From positions 2,170,001-2,234,000 of the forward strand of contig JAVHKY010000010.1 in NCBI GenBank assembly GCA_035079385.1: a DNA stretch of 64,000 bases. The letters are read 5' to 3'. Positions 1 to 9,985 of this stretch are shown one piece after another. How positions within the stretch are numbered: position 1 is the first letter of the stretch; each line of letters begins with the position of its first letter. This DNA is from Aspidiotus rigidus. Lineage: Eukaryota; Arthropoda; Insecta; Hemiptera; Diaspididae. The notes beneath the pieces were generated by a model. It was not told the DNA's origin, made no database searches, and saw only the letters and a program-made list of their open reading frames with translations. The position numbers were made by a program, and so were the translations under genes.

Positions 1-1695
1 TCTCGCAGCTGTTCGGAGCATGCCGCCGCTTCAATACCAAAAAATACGTGCGCAATCGTTGCAGGGTATATCCAGAAAAGACACGTTCGTACAAATAAAT
101 ATATCGCGCGAATGTTGTGTCGGGCAGGGGCATGGGTATATCGACTCTGCTCCCTGTTTCGTATCCTACACTCCGTAGTCGTCGTCGGACACTGCTAGTA
201 GTTCGTATATCAATATGTTGTAGGTGGTAGACCATGAGCCTTCGTCTACGTCTACGCTACGTCTACGTCGTGTAAACAACGTGACGCGACGTACATATTC
301 TCGAATCGCCTCTTGCGGCGACAGCGACCGTGGCGTATTCACAACTTCGATATCGTTCACGTTTGCCCAGGTCACTGAACTTGGTAGATAACAACAACAC
401 TATGAATGAAGGAATGTGCGATTGTGTGCAAATAATATCATTTACCGTATGCTACGTATTCGTGGTGATGGCGTAGTCTACAGAACGCGTTTTCAACTCT
501 GAACTGAAATGAACTGTCTATTAATCGTGTTTTGTGTGATGTGATACGATGCGCGTGTGGTACAGTAAATCTGAGGTCGAGTAGTAAACCTTCGTCTCTG
601 TGAAGACGCGAAGAGCCTCGGTGAACGCAGACCATAATTACCAACGTGTACATCACCATGAGTCGTATCTATACACATTTATCTATACTCGTGCACACGT
701 ACGCACGCATACACGCGCGCAAGATACGCAGGATGAAAGTAAAACTATAATAACCATCTTCTCTCTCTTCGACGAATGAACAAATCGTTATTTTTTTTCA
801 TCATCTTGTCTTGAACTCATAAGACATACGAAAGTTTTGGGACCAAATGTTTGCTCTCTCACGTGTTATCTTTTCCCAATTATTGAAGATACTCTTATAA
901 AGTTTTCATAAGGTAAGCCAACGTATAGACAACGCACATCATCAAGTGCTCGGTGAGAGTAACTTACGTCCCGATGATTTTTATACGATTAGAGTAGGGG
1001 AGATGACCGGCTTGGTTATTATAGTTATTTAAAGTAAATTCCTGCATACCTCTTTGAGAACACTTTCTTTTCTCAATCTACTGTCAAGACCTTTGAGCTT
1101 CGGTTCAACTAGTCGGAAATATGTCACGAGCATCAGGTTGACCAACGGGATTCTACCGATATACCTACGAGAGCTTGAACATGTAGGACAATTTTTGGAA
1201 TCTCTGAGCTTTGAATTAATAATAGCCTTTGAATCATAAAAGTTTCCCTCCCTCTACGATCTATCGCAACATGTGACGGAGTAGACTGCTTACCCTTGTA
1301 TGCGATGTTCCAAACAACAATTCGAAGTACTGCAAATATTTTGAATGGATTTGGCTGACTACTGCCACTCCAATGACCGAATTTGAATGGATTTATCCAC
1401 CGTCACAACTGAAACTACATACGTCGACGTGTTTTCTCAGATGATGAAGGTCTTTTCAAGTTGATCAAAGAAAAAATGCTATAACTGTAGAGATTTGACC
1501 TTTCGAAAATTATGTCTAAATAAAGAAATCCTGCTCATTATCCTCTCACTGCACCCGTCCAACAATTACTCTGCCAATCATAAGTAGCTGCCCAATCTAA
1601 ACAAGGGACGTAACTATTGTCAAAGGCAAAAAAAAGGAAGTTCTGTAAGTTGCCTTCTCTCGGCTACTTCTCTGTGACTTCCGTGCGACCCCCTG
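1..1695. other. Left edge, no recognised gene
   Basis: I see no gene that I can name here. A 69-residue open frame on the minus strand (166-375) has ordinary-looking protein composition but no motif I know, and it could be chance or a stray exon. Around 1340-1400 the words TTGAATGGATTT occur twice about 50 bases apart. Nothing else stands out. Confidence 0.3.
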
Positions 1696-1699
1696 TTGT

Positions 1700-2380
1700 A
1701 TGAGGCTCGAACGATGGCCGAGCGGTTGAACCGCAGACTCTTCATTCTGAGAGGCGTTAAACCCTGCTATTGGCACGTCAGAAAATCGTATGTATTTTCA
1801 ACTTTCTTTGCTAGTGAGCTTGACCAATCCAAAAATAGGTTAATTGAAGCGAGCTATAGGAATCTGTCTTACGGAGAGATTTTTAGATTCCGATTTCGAC
1901 AATTGATTAGGATCGATTATTTGGTCGAAATAATTTTTTTTATGATCTATACATCTCGGTAGTTGAACCCTCCCTCCTCTCATAATATAGCTTGAAAGCC
2001 GAAACGCTCAAGTCCTCTTCCTAAAATGCGTATACTTCGAAGATCGAAATTGCTCCTTAAATAGCGTAGTACAGCTCACGAAATACAACAATACTTCTGA
2101 GATTGCAGTGAGAACATTGAATCAACAAAAAGTTCGCAGTTCCGATTGTGTGCTATCGACATGTCGTAGCTCGGAAGACCGTTCTTCTACCTAATATTAT
2201 AGGAGTTGGTATTTCACACCACGTTGGGAAAGAAATTGATTCCGCGAGTCCTTCATGTTCCACGTTGGTTCGTTCGCACGCATTGCGCGGCGTTGCGTCT
2301 TGTATTCATGCTTCGGACTGTGGATCTGTATGGACTTTGAATATTTTCCATAGTGTTTTATCCAAAAAAAAAAAAAATAC
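1700..2380 (+). other. Unassigned stretch with tRNA-like A box
   Basis: At about 1714 the bases TGGCCGAGCGGT match the pol III A-box consensus at 11 of 12 positions and resemble the D-arm of tRNA-Ser/Leu. A weak B-box-like word (GTTAAACCC) follows about 45 bases later. No tRNA cloverleaf can be drawn, so this would at most be the head of an old tRNA-derived SINE. An 88-residue frame over it (1696-1962) shows no recognisable domain and is probably chance. Confidence 0.2.
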
Positions 2381-2384
2381 GCAA

Positions 2385-3210
2385 AGAACAAGAATATTTT
2401 TGGACTTGAAAATTTTTTTCGAAATATTTTAGTGAAACAACCGACCATCGAATTATTTTACTAAAACAAACGACCAAAGTACCAAATTATGTTTGGACTT
2501 CAGAAATTCTTTGAGATATTTCACTCGAAAAAACGACCAAGTGCCAGAATATTATTGGACTCGGAATACTTTTTGAGGTATTTAACTCGAGAAAACGACA
2601 GAGTACAAGAATATGATTGCACTTGGAATATTTTCCCCGATGATTTACTTTACTGAAAAAAACGACGAAGTCCAAGAATAATACTGGACTTGGAATATTT
2701 TTTGAGGTATTTTACGCGAGAAAATGACAGGAGAACAAAAATAATATTTTTGGACTCGGAAATTTTTTTAGGTATTTCAAGATATTTGACTCAAAAAAAC
2801 AACTAAGTATGAGAATGTTTTCTAGGATATTTTACACGAGGAAATGACAAAAACGAAAAATTACCAGAATATATTTTTGAACTTGGAATATTTCTTGTGA
2901 TCGCTCAAAAAAGAATGTAGTTTTGTATAACATTCTTTGACTTACAATATTTTCTGAGATATACCTGATTGTTTTTTCAAGTAGAACACCTCAAAAAAAT
3001 TTTCCAAGTCCAAAAATATTCTTGTACCTTGTCATTTTCTCGAGTAAAATACCTCAAAAAATATTCCAAGTCTCGGACTCCGTCGTTTTTTTGAGTAAAT
3101 CATCCAGGAAAATATTCCAAGTCCAATAATATTCTGGCACTTGGTTGTTTTTTCATGTGAAAAATCTCAAAGAATTTTCTGAGTCCAAACATATTTAGTT
3201 ACCGAGATTC
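2385..3210. repeat. Foldback element built from tandem units
   Basis: The left part (about 2385-2900) carries several degenerate head-to-tail units of 60-80 bases. Each contains a phrase like GACTTGGAATATTTTTTGAG followed by CGAGAAAACGAC. From about 2950 to 3210 the same units return as reverse complements. The outermost phrases match well: the segment at 2485-2560 is the reverse complement of 3119-3200 with few mismatches. Transcribed or single-stranded, the region would fold into a long hairpin. No open frame of interest lies inside. It is probably a non-autonomous foldback transposon; I see no target-site duplication. Confidence 0.65.
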
Positions 3211-3336
3211 CGCGTGACGGAATCTTACAAATATGTGACCCAAAAGTCAAATTTTTGAAGTCCTTCATTCGATGTGTAAAGCTTGAATGTCGGAAGTTTT
3301 TCAAGCCCTCCTCCAGATGAATACAGATCAATGGTC

Positions 3337-3570
3337 AGAATTTTAACGAGGAACCTGTTCACGGGGGAATATTTTTGAAGATGTTGACGTCCCACAGTGC
3401 ACCGTCCAGCAAAAACTTACCTACCCTCACGAAGGTTGGACGTAGAAATTTTGAATATCGAGTCACCTATTCTGAATATGAGAGGAGGGGGACTTGGAAA
3501 ATTTCAACCATCGAACGAGTTGGATTAGGGAAAATTTTGAGTATACCGAGTGAGATCAGTACTTTTCTGT
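3337..3570 (+). repeat. Degenerate GAACCTG-family copy
   Basis: The phrase TTTTAACGAGGAACCTGTTC is followed by remnants of the family's CCGTCCAGCAAAAACTT block and of its 45-base minisatellite unit (GAGGGGGACTTGGAAAA). It is clearly older than the copies at 33-43 kb. The 65-residue frame through it is an accident of the repeat. Confidence 0.6.
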
Positions 3571-3639
3571 AAAAGTTCATGAAGAAGTATTCTGCTTCAC
3601 CCTTACGTGTAAGAACACACACTATTCCCAGGATTATTT

Positions 3640-4100
3640 CTGGTAGGTAGCGTTACACTAAAACTCGCCCATAGAAATACGAGTCGCGAGTTCATGAGCT
3701 GAGCGTCATAGCGCCAGTGCTTCTTGATCTAGCAAGATGGTTGCCGTGTGAACAAGTGACTTTGTGTCAGCTCTTAATTACTAGAAAGCGGTGAAAGAAG
3801 TTTGCATGGAGTTTTACAAATGGAGAATCCAGCAAACAGAGTTTGGGTATTGAAGAAAACGGAGGAGCGGAAAGACATAGTGCATCGGTAAATGATCAGG
3901 CCGTCATTCTTCTCTAAAGTGGACCCTCGTAAGAAAGGGATATGTCAGAACGCACGCCGCTCTCTCGACTATTTTATGTTGGTAGAGTTACACTAAAACT
4001 CGCAGATAAAAGTAGGAGTCGCGAGTACGTGAGCAACGAGAGTCATAGTGCCACGTTGTTTTTCATTTAGCAAAATAGCTGCCATATAAAGAAATAATTT
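3640..4100 (+). repeat. Direct repeat pair
   Basis: Two similar blocks, about 3645-3780 and 3970-4095, both start with GTTACACTAAAACTCGC, continue with an AGTCGCGAGT word and end near GCAAGATGG/GCAAAATAG. Their starts are about 320 bases apart. A third piece lies inverted at about 19755-19800. This is an unnamed dispersed repeat with no coding content. Confidence 0.5.
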
Positions 4101-5090
4101 TTTGTCGCGGTCAAGTTTTTTAAGAACAAGATTACGTGACAGAACCTCTGAGTCAGGAGAGCTTAAAAATTGAAATTTGAACTTTCAAGTGATTTACATG
4201 ATAAGAGAGGACCCAGAAACTAACCTACCCAAATAAAGGAATTGGATCTTAAAAAATTCAACTATGTATGAAACTCACCTACTCTACTTAGTTTGGACTT
4301 GAAGAAATTCCAAATATCGAGTTATTTATATATAATTATAATAGGAGGAGGACTTGGAAAATCTCAGCTATCAAAGAAGTTCGACTTGAAAAAATTTTGA
4401 CTTCAAAGCCAAATGTATGATAGGAGAAGGCTCGAAAAACTTGGCTGTCCTCGACGCACTCGGGTTATCTCTCCAAATGGGCACTTCACCAGATGAATAG
4501 AGTTGCGTGTTACGAAAGAATAAATTTTATTCCGTACCGCAGTGTTTTATTGCTCGAAGTCTGAAATTTTTGAAGTCCCTTGCCTGATACAGTTATATGT
4601 GTGGCTTGATGGCTGGTATTTTTACCAGCCCCCTTTCATACTCTGAATTTAGCTTTAAAATCGAGATTTTTGTAAGTTTCCTTCCCTTCCTATACCGCTC
4701 CATACTCGAAACTTTTTCAAATCCCTCTCCGAATTTACATAGCTCGAAGATACAACGTTTAGTTCATCAGCGACTCCTACATAAAATACAGTGCGTAAAA
4801 TTTTTATGGATCTCAGACCGATTGACTCCTGAGCCCGCGTATTCCTTTCAAATCAGGCTAGATTTTTCAAAACGGGGTAGGAGGGTGGATAATCGTCAAT
4901 TTTTAGGGAGAAGATACCATATTTTGGGGCACAATCATTTGCATAAAGCTGATCTGTTTGAAGGATGGTTAAAAGAAACCAAAACATAGTCTGTATGTGG
5001 ATCATGACAAATTATCAAGATATAAAAATTAAATATAATCAAGTTTATGCAGTTTATCACTTCCTACAATGATATGCATCCTAAATTAAT
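4100..5090. other. Decayed repeat sequence
   Basis: The stretch is made of scattered remnants of the GAACCTG family's internal block, such as GACTTGAAAAA and AAGTCCCTCTCCGA words in both orientations. A 130-residue open frame (4597-4989) runs through it but has no recognisable domain and low-complexity ends. I do not call it a gene. Confidence 0.35.
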
Positions 5091-5135
5091 TTGCGGCACC
5101 ATACTAATATTTCTGTTGGATTTTCTTGTTTGCAG

Positions 5136-5241
5136 GAACGACATTGGAAACTAAATGACGCTGTATTTTCTCGATAAAGTCAGTGATTCGTCTCTCTGAA
5201 AGCGCCTGGAGAGACAGTGTTGTTGAAAATGATACGAATAC
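5136..5241 (+). other. Possible exon, duplicated copy A
   Basis: A pyrimidine-rich tract ending TTTCTTGTTTGCAG looks like a 3' splice site. A GTGAGT 5' splice site follows at 5242. Both signals, and part of the sequence between them, are conserved in the diverged copy at 14915-15049. In the first frame both copies begin with E-x-H-x-x-L and then meet a stop, so if real this could be a terminal coding piece or an untranslated exon. It lies on the strand opposite the small membrane-protein gene and may simply be conserved duplicated DNA. Confidence 0.3.
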
Positions 5242-5870
5242 GTGAGTAAAAAATAATAGTGTTCAATTTTCAAGTTTCGCATATTTTAATTAAAAATGAA
5301 CGAAAAGGGAATATTAAACTTTTTCGAGTGGATCAATTTTTTAAGCTTGAAGATGAATTTTTCAGCAATGAAATTCTGATAAAATCCTGCATCGTCTGAT
5401 TCGTTTGTAAAATACTTCTTTTACAAACGCCATCTTGTGCGATATCCGTGACATCTCTGTCGTTACGTTTTTTTTTTCCTTTCTTAGAAACTTACTGAAT
5501 CTGAAAACATTAATCTTGTTCAATTTTCGTTATGAAGTAAATTGATACTCTCGAAATCCAAACTGTGGGTGACAACCCATTCGTAGATCGCAAAACGATC
5601 GAATTCTACAGTCATTAATAATCGTTTTTTTGATTCATGAATGTAAAACTGGCAAAGTTCCAAAAATTACAAAATAAAAATTTTCCAGTGGGTCGCGAGA
5701 TTTTTTTTTTAAAGTCAAAAATAGGTCGTTGTACAAAAAAAGAAAAACTACTGCTCTAAAACTTAAGTGAAATGTTCGAAGCGAGATGTTTGGATAAGTA
5801 GCCGTGAAAAATAAATGTACAGGTATAGACATCATAATTTCAAAATCGGGATTTAATGAAATGAATGATG

Positions 5871-6215
5871 TCATTGTTTGGAAAGGATTGCATAATAAAT
5901 AACAATATAGGCTATAATAACAACGAAGAAAAGTGCGAACAGGGGACCTAACTTAACCCAACACTCCCACGATGTACACTCGTCAGGGTCTTCTTCCTGT
6001 TCTCTGGAATTCTGGTTAATCCAAGTAGAGTTGAAATTATTCGACACTCCGCGATTATCTTGAGTTTCTTCATTACTCATAGTTGGATGACTTGAGGAAT
6101 AATTACTACCGTTAATAGGACCATAGTCCGCGCTTAAGGAAGCGCGTCGATTGGATTCTACACAAATTGCCACACACTCACACAAACAAAGCAAAAATTC
6201 ACAGCCATCGGCCAT
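5871..6215 (-). CDS. Small Cys-rich single-pass membrane protein, copy A
   Basis: This is a complete 114-residue frame of unknown function. The first 20 residues hold a cysteine cluster (C-x4-C-x-C-E-C-V-A-I-C) that could be acylated or bind metal. A polar, Asn/Ser-rich middle follows with an NST glycosylation-type triplet, then an acidic patch (EEDPDECTSW), and one strongly hydrophobic segment at about residues 91-111 close to the C terminus. The same plan, length and motifs occur in the gene at 15605-15952, although the DNA has diverged a good deal. That argues for selection on the protein. The start is supported by the aligned ATG in both copies. A LINE sits about 90 bases upstream of this start and may have separated it from its promoter. 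No known family came to mind. Confidence 0.7.
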   Translation of the reverse strand: MADGCEFLLCLCECVAICVESNRRASLSADYGPINGSNYSSSHPTMSNEETQDNRGVSNNFNSTWINQNSREQEEDPDECTSWECWVKLGPLFALFFVVIIAYIVIYYAILSKQ

Positions 6216-6307
6216 AATGTAAGAAGGTTATTTCATAAACACGAAATAAACTCGATATGAGCCAAAATACCTCTTGCTTCTCGTATCCTAGAAATTGAAT
6301 CACGAAG

Positions 6308-8951
6308 TTTTTTTTTTTTTTTTATTTATTTATTTGTTTAACGACGCATCAAGAACAAAGCTTATTAGCGTCGACAAGAACAGAAATATCTTCTATAACA
6401 TTATAGTACTATATGAGTTAGGAAAAGGAAAAAGAAATACTGTAACACTATTAATTAAAAAGCATCGATGAGTTTTGTAGCGTGTAGGTATTGAGGCATC
6501 TTGTGGACAGCCATTGCGTCATCAGTGAGCGTGCCAACAATGTCGTAGTCGTTTGAGCCATAGAAGCGCGCTCGAGCGAGGCTGTATTCTGGGCAGTGAT
6601 TGAGGATATGTCGGATAGTTAGCGCGTAGTTGTTGTTGCAGTAGCCGCAGAGTGGGTATGTTTCACCTCGAAGAAGTGGGCCATGGGTAATGATTGAATG
6701 CCCAATTCGGATTCTAGCTAGAATGATTTCGACTCGTCTTCTCGGATGTGTGGATATTTTCCATTCCTGTATAAGAGGTTTTAATTGGCGAAGCTTATTT
6801 CCTATCATGTGTTCCCAAGTGGCCTGATGTGCGTTTTGTATTTGAGCCTGGATGTGAGAGTATAGAAAAGGTAGGGGAACGTATTCAAGGGTGGAAGGAA
6901 AATCTATATTGTAGGCCTCTATGTGACGTTTGCACTGTTCGCCTAAAGGAAGAGGATAGGTGTATCGGATGGGAAAGTAAAAAGAGGAGTAGTGGTTAAT
7001 GTGTGTTGGTTGGGAGAAGATTTTAGCGTAATATTTAAGCTGGAGGAAGTGTCGGCGGAGTGTGAGAGGGAGGATTGCAGTTTCAGCATGTAGACTGGAT
7101 GTTGGGCTTGTTCGCATGGTACCGGTGCTGATTCGTAACGCCAGGTTTTGGATTGGTTCGAGTTTTTTGAGAACGCTGTCTTTTGCTGATGCATATACAG
7201 GACATCCGTAGTCGAGAATGGATCTGATGTGCGAGGAGTATAGTCGAAGAAGGATTTTTCGGTCTGATCCCCAGTTTTTCCCATGCAATGACTTCAATAG
7301 GTTAATCCTTTTCAGGCAACGCTGCTTCAATGATGTTACATGAGGTATCCAGGAGAGCCGGGTGTCGAAAGTTAACCCAAGGAATTTCACAGTAGATAGG
7401 CTGGGTATTGGCACATTGTAGATATTCAGGTTTACTTGCTGCGTGTTCTTTCTTCGACGCGTGAAGGTGATTAGCTGGGTTTTTGAGGGTGAGAAGCTGA
7501 GACCGTGTTTAGCGCTCCATGTAACGAGATTTTGAATTCCTTGCTGAAGGTGATGTTCGAGCATCTGTAAGTGAGAGCCTCGTTTGTAGATGGCTAGGTC
7601 ATCTGCATAAAGTGAGTACTTTAGGGAACCTTGGAGACAGTTTTGGATGTCGTTTATAGCTAAGATAAACAGAAGAGGGCTCAGTACCGATCCTTGTCGT
7701 GTGCCGGTCGCTTGTAATCGTGGAGTAGATAGGCGATCTGCTATACGTATTTGAAAGGTACGATTATGCAGGAAATTGTAGACAAAGTGAGATAGATGGC
7801 CATGGATATTTAAGGACTGGAGAGCATCCATAACAGATCGCTGGTGAATCCTATCAAACGCTTTCTCCATATCGAAGAGGACGCAGACAGTGTATTCATT
7901 GCGTGCCAGACCGTCAACTATCTCCTGTTGGAGACGGATGAGGTTATCAATTGTTGATCTGTTAGGTCGGAAGCCACTTTGGAATTTGTCTAGCAGGTCT
8001 TTGTCTTGTAGGTGGTGGTGTAGGCGATTGACAATGACTTTTTCCATTCCTTTACGGAGGGTGTTTGTTAGCGAGATTGGTCTGTAGCTGATGGGGTCAA
8101 ATTTATCTTTGCCTGGTTTCCAAATAGGGAGGATGTGAGCCTCTTTCCACGAGATAGGGATGTGATGCGAGTTCCATATTGTGTTATAAAGATATAGTAT
8201 GGCTTTTAGGTGTTCCAATTGAAGGTGTTTCAGCATTTGTGGGTGAACCATATCAGGGCCTGGGGACGAACTTTTCATTTTGCTGAAGACTTTCCGCACT
8301 TCCTCGATTGTAATTGGTTCATTGTAGAATGGGAGGCTTGAGGTTATTTGATTAGGAGGTGGTTGTGCGGGAGTGTAGCCTTGTCGTAGCTGGGTGACTG
8401 TGAATTGGTGGTCTGCAAAGATTTCTACAATTTGCTGAGGATCTGTCTGGTATTCTCCATCTATATTCCTAATCGACGTGATTGGGCTGTAGGTTCTGAT
8501 GTTGCTTATCTTCCGTATTTGTGTCCACAGCTGTTTGCTTGGTGTGTTGGAGTGGATTGTTGATTGGAACTGTCGCCAGCTCTCTCTTTTACTGCTTATT
8601 AAGGTTCGTCGGGCGTAGGCGCGAGCTTTTCTGAAGTTTTCTAGATTGGAGTCAGTTGGATGTCGTTTGTAAAGATTCAGTAGATGATTTTTGTTCTTGA
8701 TTGCTGCTGCACATGTGGAGTTCCACCACGGTACACTTCGATAATAGACAGCTGTAGGTGAGGTTAGTGGAATATGTGTCCGGGCAGTTGCTATGAGATT
8801 GGTGACAATGTTATTGTTGATTTCGTCTACAGTGCGATATTTGAAGGCTGACGATAAGTCAAGATCCGATGAGAAGGCTTGCCAGTCGACGTCCTTCAAT
8901 TTCCAACTTGGATAGCGTCGTGCTGAGGGAAAACTTGAATGCAATAGCCGG
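6308..8951 (-). mobile_element. 5'-truncated Jockey/I-like LINE insertion
   Basis: The element reads on the minus strand. Its 3' end is a poly(A) tail, seen here as a T run at 6308-6323. The 5' end stops at about 8951, inside the segment between the endonuclease and reverse-transcriptase domains, so the APE-type endonuclease and ORF1 are missing. The diverged duplicate at 15972-15990 shows the uninterrupted target: AATCACG(A/T)AG runs straight into GTTACCGAAC there, whereas here the LINE separates them. I see no clear target-site duplication. The long open frame suggests a fairly recent insertion. Confidence 0.85.
6455..8944 (-). CDS. LINE ORF2 fragment: reverse transcriptase and C-terminal zinc motif
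   Basis: The frame is 829 codons with no internal stop. Residues 1-165 are the linker that normally follows the endonuclease. The reverse-transcriptase fingers and palm follow: SSSPGPDMVHPQ (about 225-236), the PISYRPISL block (about 285), motif A FDMEKAF (357-363), motif B GTRQGSVLSP (414-423) and the catalytic YADD (446-449). KFLGLTFD matches the block after the palm. Near the C terminus a C-x2-C ... H-x4-H-x-C array resembles the CCHC-type motif of Jockey/I-group LINEs. The printed first codon is TTG; an in-frame TAA lies a few codons upstream in flanking DNA, so there is no natural start and the protein is truncated. Alone it lacks an endonuclease, but the polymerase residues look intact. 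Confidence 0.9.
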   Translation of the reverse strand: MHSSFPSARRYPSWKLKDVDWQAFSSDLDLSSAFKYRTVDEINNNIVTNLIATARTHIPLTSPTAVYYRSVPWWNSTCAAAIKNKNHLLNLYKRHPTDSNLENFRKARAYARRTLISSKRESWRQFQSTIHSNTPSKQLWTQIRKISNIRTYSPITSIRNIDGEYQTDPQQIVEIFADHQFTVTQLRQGYTPAQPPPNQITSSLPFYNEPITIEEVRKVFSKMKSSSPGPDMVHPQMLKHLQLEHLKAILYLYNTIWNSHHIPISWKEAHILPIWKPGKDKFDPISYRPISLTNTLRKGMEKVIVNRLHHHLQDKDLLDKFQSGFRPNRSTIDNLIRLQQEIVDGLARNEYTVCVLFDMEKAFDRIHQRSVMDALQSLNIHGHLSHFVYNFLHNRTFQIRIADRLSTPRLQATGTRQGSVLSPLLFILAINDIQNCLQGSLKYSLYADDLAIYKRGSHLQMLEHHLQQGIQNLVTWSAKHGLSFSPSKTQLITFTRRRKNTQQVNLNIYNVPIPSLSTVKFLGLTFDTRLSWIPHVTSLKQRCLKRINLLKSLHGKNWGSDRKILLRLYSSHIRSILDYGCPVYASAKDSVLKKLEPIQNLALRISTGTMRTSPTSSLHAETAILPLTLRRHFLQLKYYAKIFSQPTHINHYSSFYFPIRYTYPLPLGEQCKRHIEAYNIDFPSTLEYVPLPFLYSHIQAQIQNAHQATWEHMIGNKLRQLKPLIQEWKISTHPRRRVEIILARIRIGHSIITHGPLLRGETYPLCGYCNNNYALTIRHILNHCPEYSLARARFYGSNDYDIVGTLTDDAMAVHKMPQYLHATKLIDAF

Positions 8952-8975
8952 TGTTACCGAACAACGAAGTGAAAC

Positions 8976-9213
8976 TAAGGCACTATAGTACGATAGGTAT
9001 GCTGGACTGATAACACGGAGACCACGTTTAGGTTACAAGGTACAAACACGTTTCACGTCACGTCGCGGAACTGACGAGTGTCGTCGGTACCCATCGGTTA
9101 CATTCGCTGTCGCGTGACGTTACACGAGCCGTATTCCTACCTTATAGCCTAAAAGTCGTCTCCGTGTTATCAGTCCAGTGTACCGCAGTGTACCTATCGT
9201 ACTATAGTGCTTT
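8976..9213. mobile_element. 238-bp MITE with 8-bp target duplication
   Basis: Terminal inverted repeats share GCACTATAGTACGATAGGTA and then, after a short offset, CTGATAACACGGAGAC. The octamer AGTGAAAC flanks both ends (8968-8975 and 9214-9221). An 8-bp duplication is what hAT and P elements make. There is no open frame, so it is a non-autonomous element. It lies within 30 bases of the truncated end of the LINE and is absent from the duplicate at 16.0 kb. Confidence 0.75.
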
Positions 9214-9466
9214 AGTGAAACGTTCAAGCCTTGCGCGCACATTAATTAGGAAAACAAAACTCCATCAACGCCTGCTTCGTTGTGTTTCGCTCCTCGGGAA
9301 GTAAAAAAAGCGCATACGCCCTACGAACGGGATATAAACTGTCACCAGTTTGTTGATCAATTCGTGTTTGTTATTCCACGATAGCTCCCTCAATTATTGG
9401 CTGCACCGTTTTAGGATTATCCACTAAGAGAAGAAAGTTCGGTAATCATTACCAAATCTTCGGGAC

Positions 9467-9606
9467 GAGAAACAAGTCCAGCGTTCAATACCAAATTCTT
9501 GGGACCAGAAGCCGAAGATCGAAGAATTCAATGATCATTACATAAATTTCTTTACCTATGGGCGATGGTCCCAAGAATTTGGTATTGAACGCTGGACTTG
9601 TTTCTC
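9467..9606. repeat. Perfect 41-bp inverted repeat (hairpin)
   Basis: The arms 9467-9507 and 9566-9606 are exact reverse complements (starting GAGAAACAAGTCC) around a 58-base loop. There is no coding content. The homologous position in duplicate copy B (about 16610-16630) lacks it, so it arose or inserted after the duplication. Confidence 0.85.
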
Positions 9607-9611
9607 AATAT

Positions 9612-9985
9612 ACCGATATCAAAACGTTTTTCCCCATTAAGGGTTGATCATAACTGAGCTAACCAGATGATTGATTTTTCACGGATTTTAAAGACTCCAT
9701 CCGATAAATTTTATTAACATCAAATTCGAATACATCGTGACTCATCGTTCACGAAAAATTTATTTGTACGGTACACAGTCGTTGTTCGCGAATTTTCTTG
9801 AATCGAAATAGAATCAACGTGAAGCCAGCAAGCTGTTGCTTCAATACTATTTTTCTTAAAGTTTAAGCACCTACCTACCAAAATATGGAGCAGGCATTTC
9901 TTATGATTCTGCAAGCCACCTTGATGGGTCATTCCTCTGCGATGTTGTTGGAAAATTTTTTTCTCCGCATAATTCTATGAAAGTA
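9612..9985. repeat. Segmental duplication block, copy A (distal part)
   Basis: From about 9612 the sequence aligns with 16640-17085 at moderate identity. Shared words include ATATCAAAACG, TTAAGGGTTGA and AAAGACTCCAT near the start and ACTATTTTTCT further on. Both copies keep a minus-strand frame with a weakly similar peptide (LH...GR-L-F-KNS-EAT), which might be a relic of an upstream exon. With 5100-6307 this forms one side of a duplication split by a LINE, a MITE and a hairpin. Confidence 0.65.

Noticed and set aside
1714..1790. tRNA-Ser-like gene
   Set aside because: Only the A box fits; no acceptor or T-arm pairing can be formed.
4597..4989. 130-residue plus-strand frame
   Set aside because: It runs through decayed repeat sequence, with no domain or paralogue.
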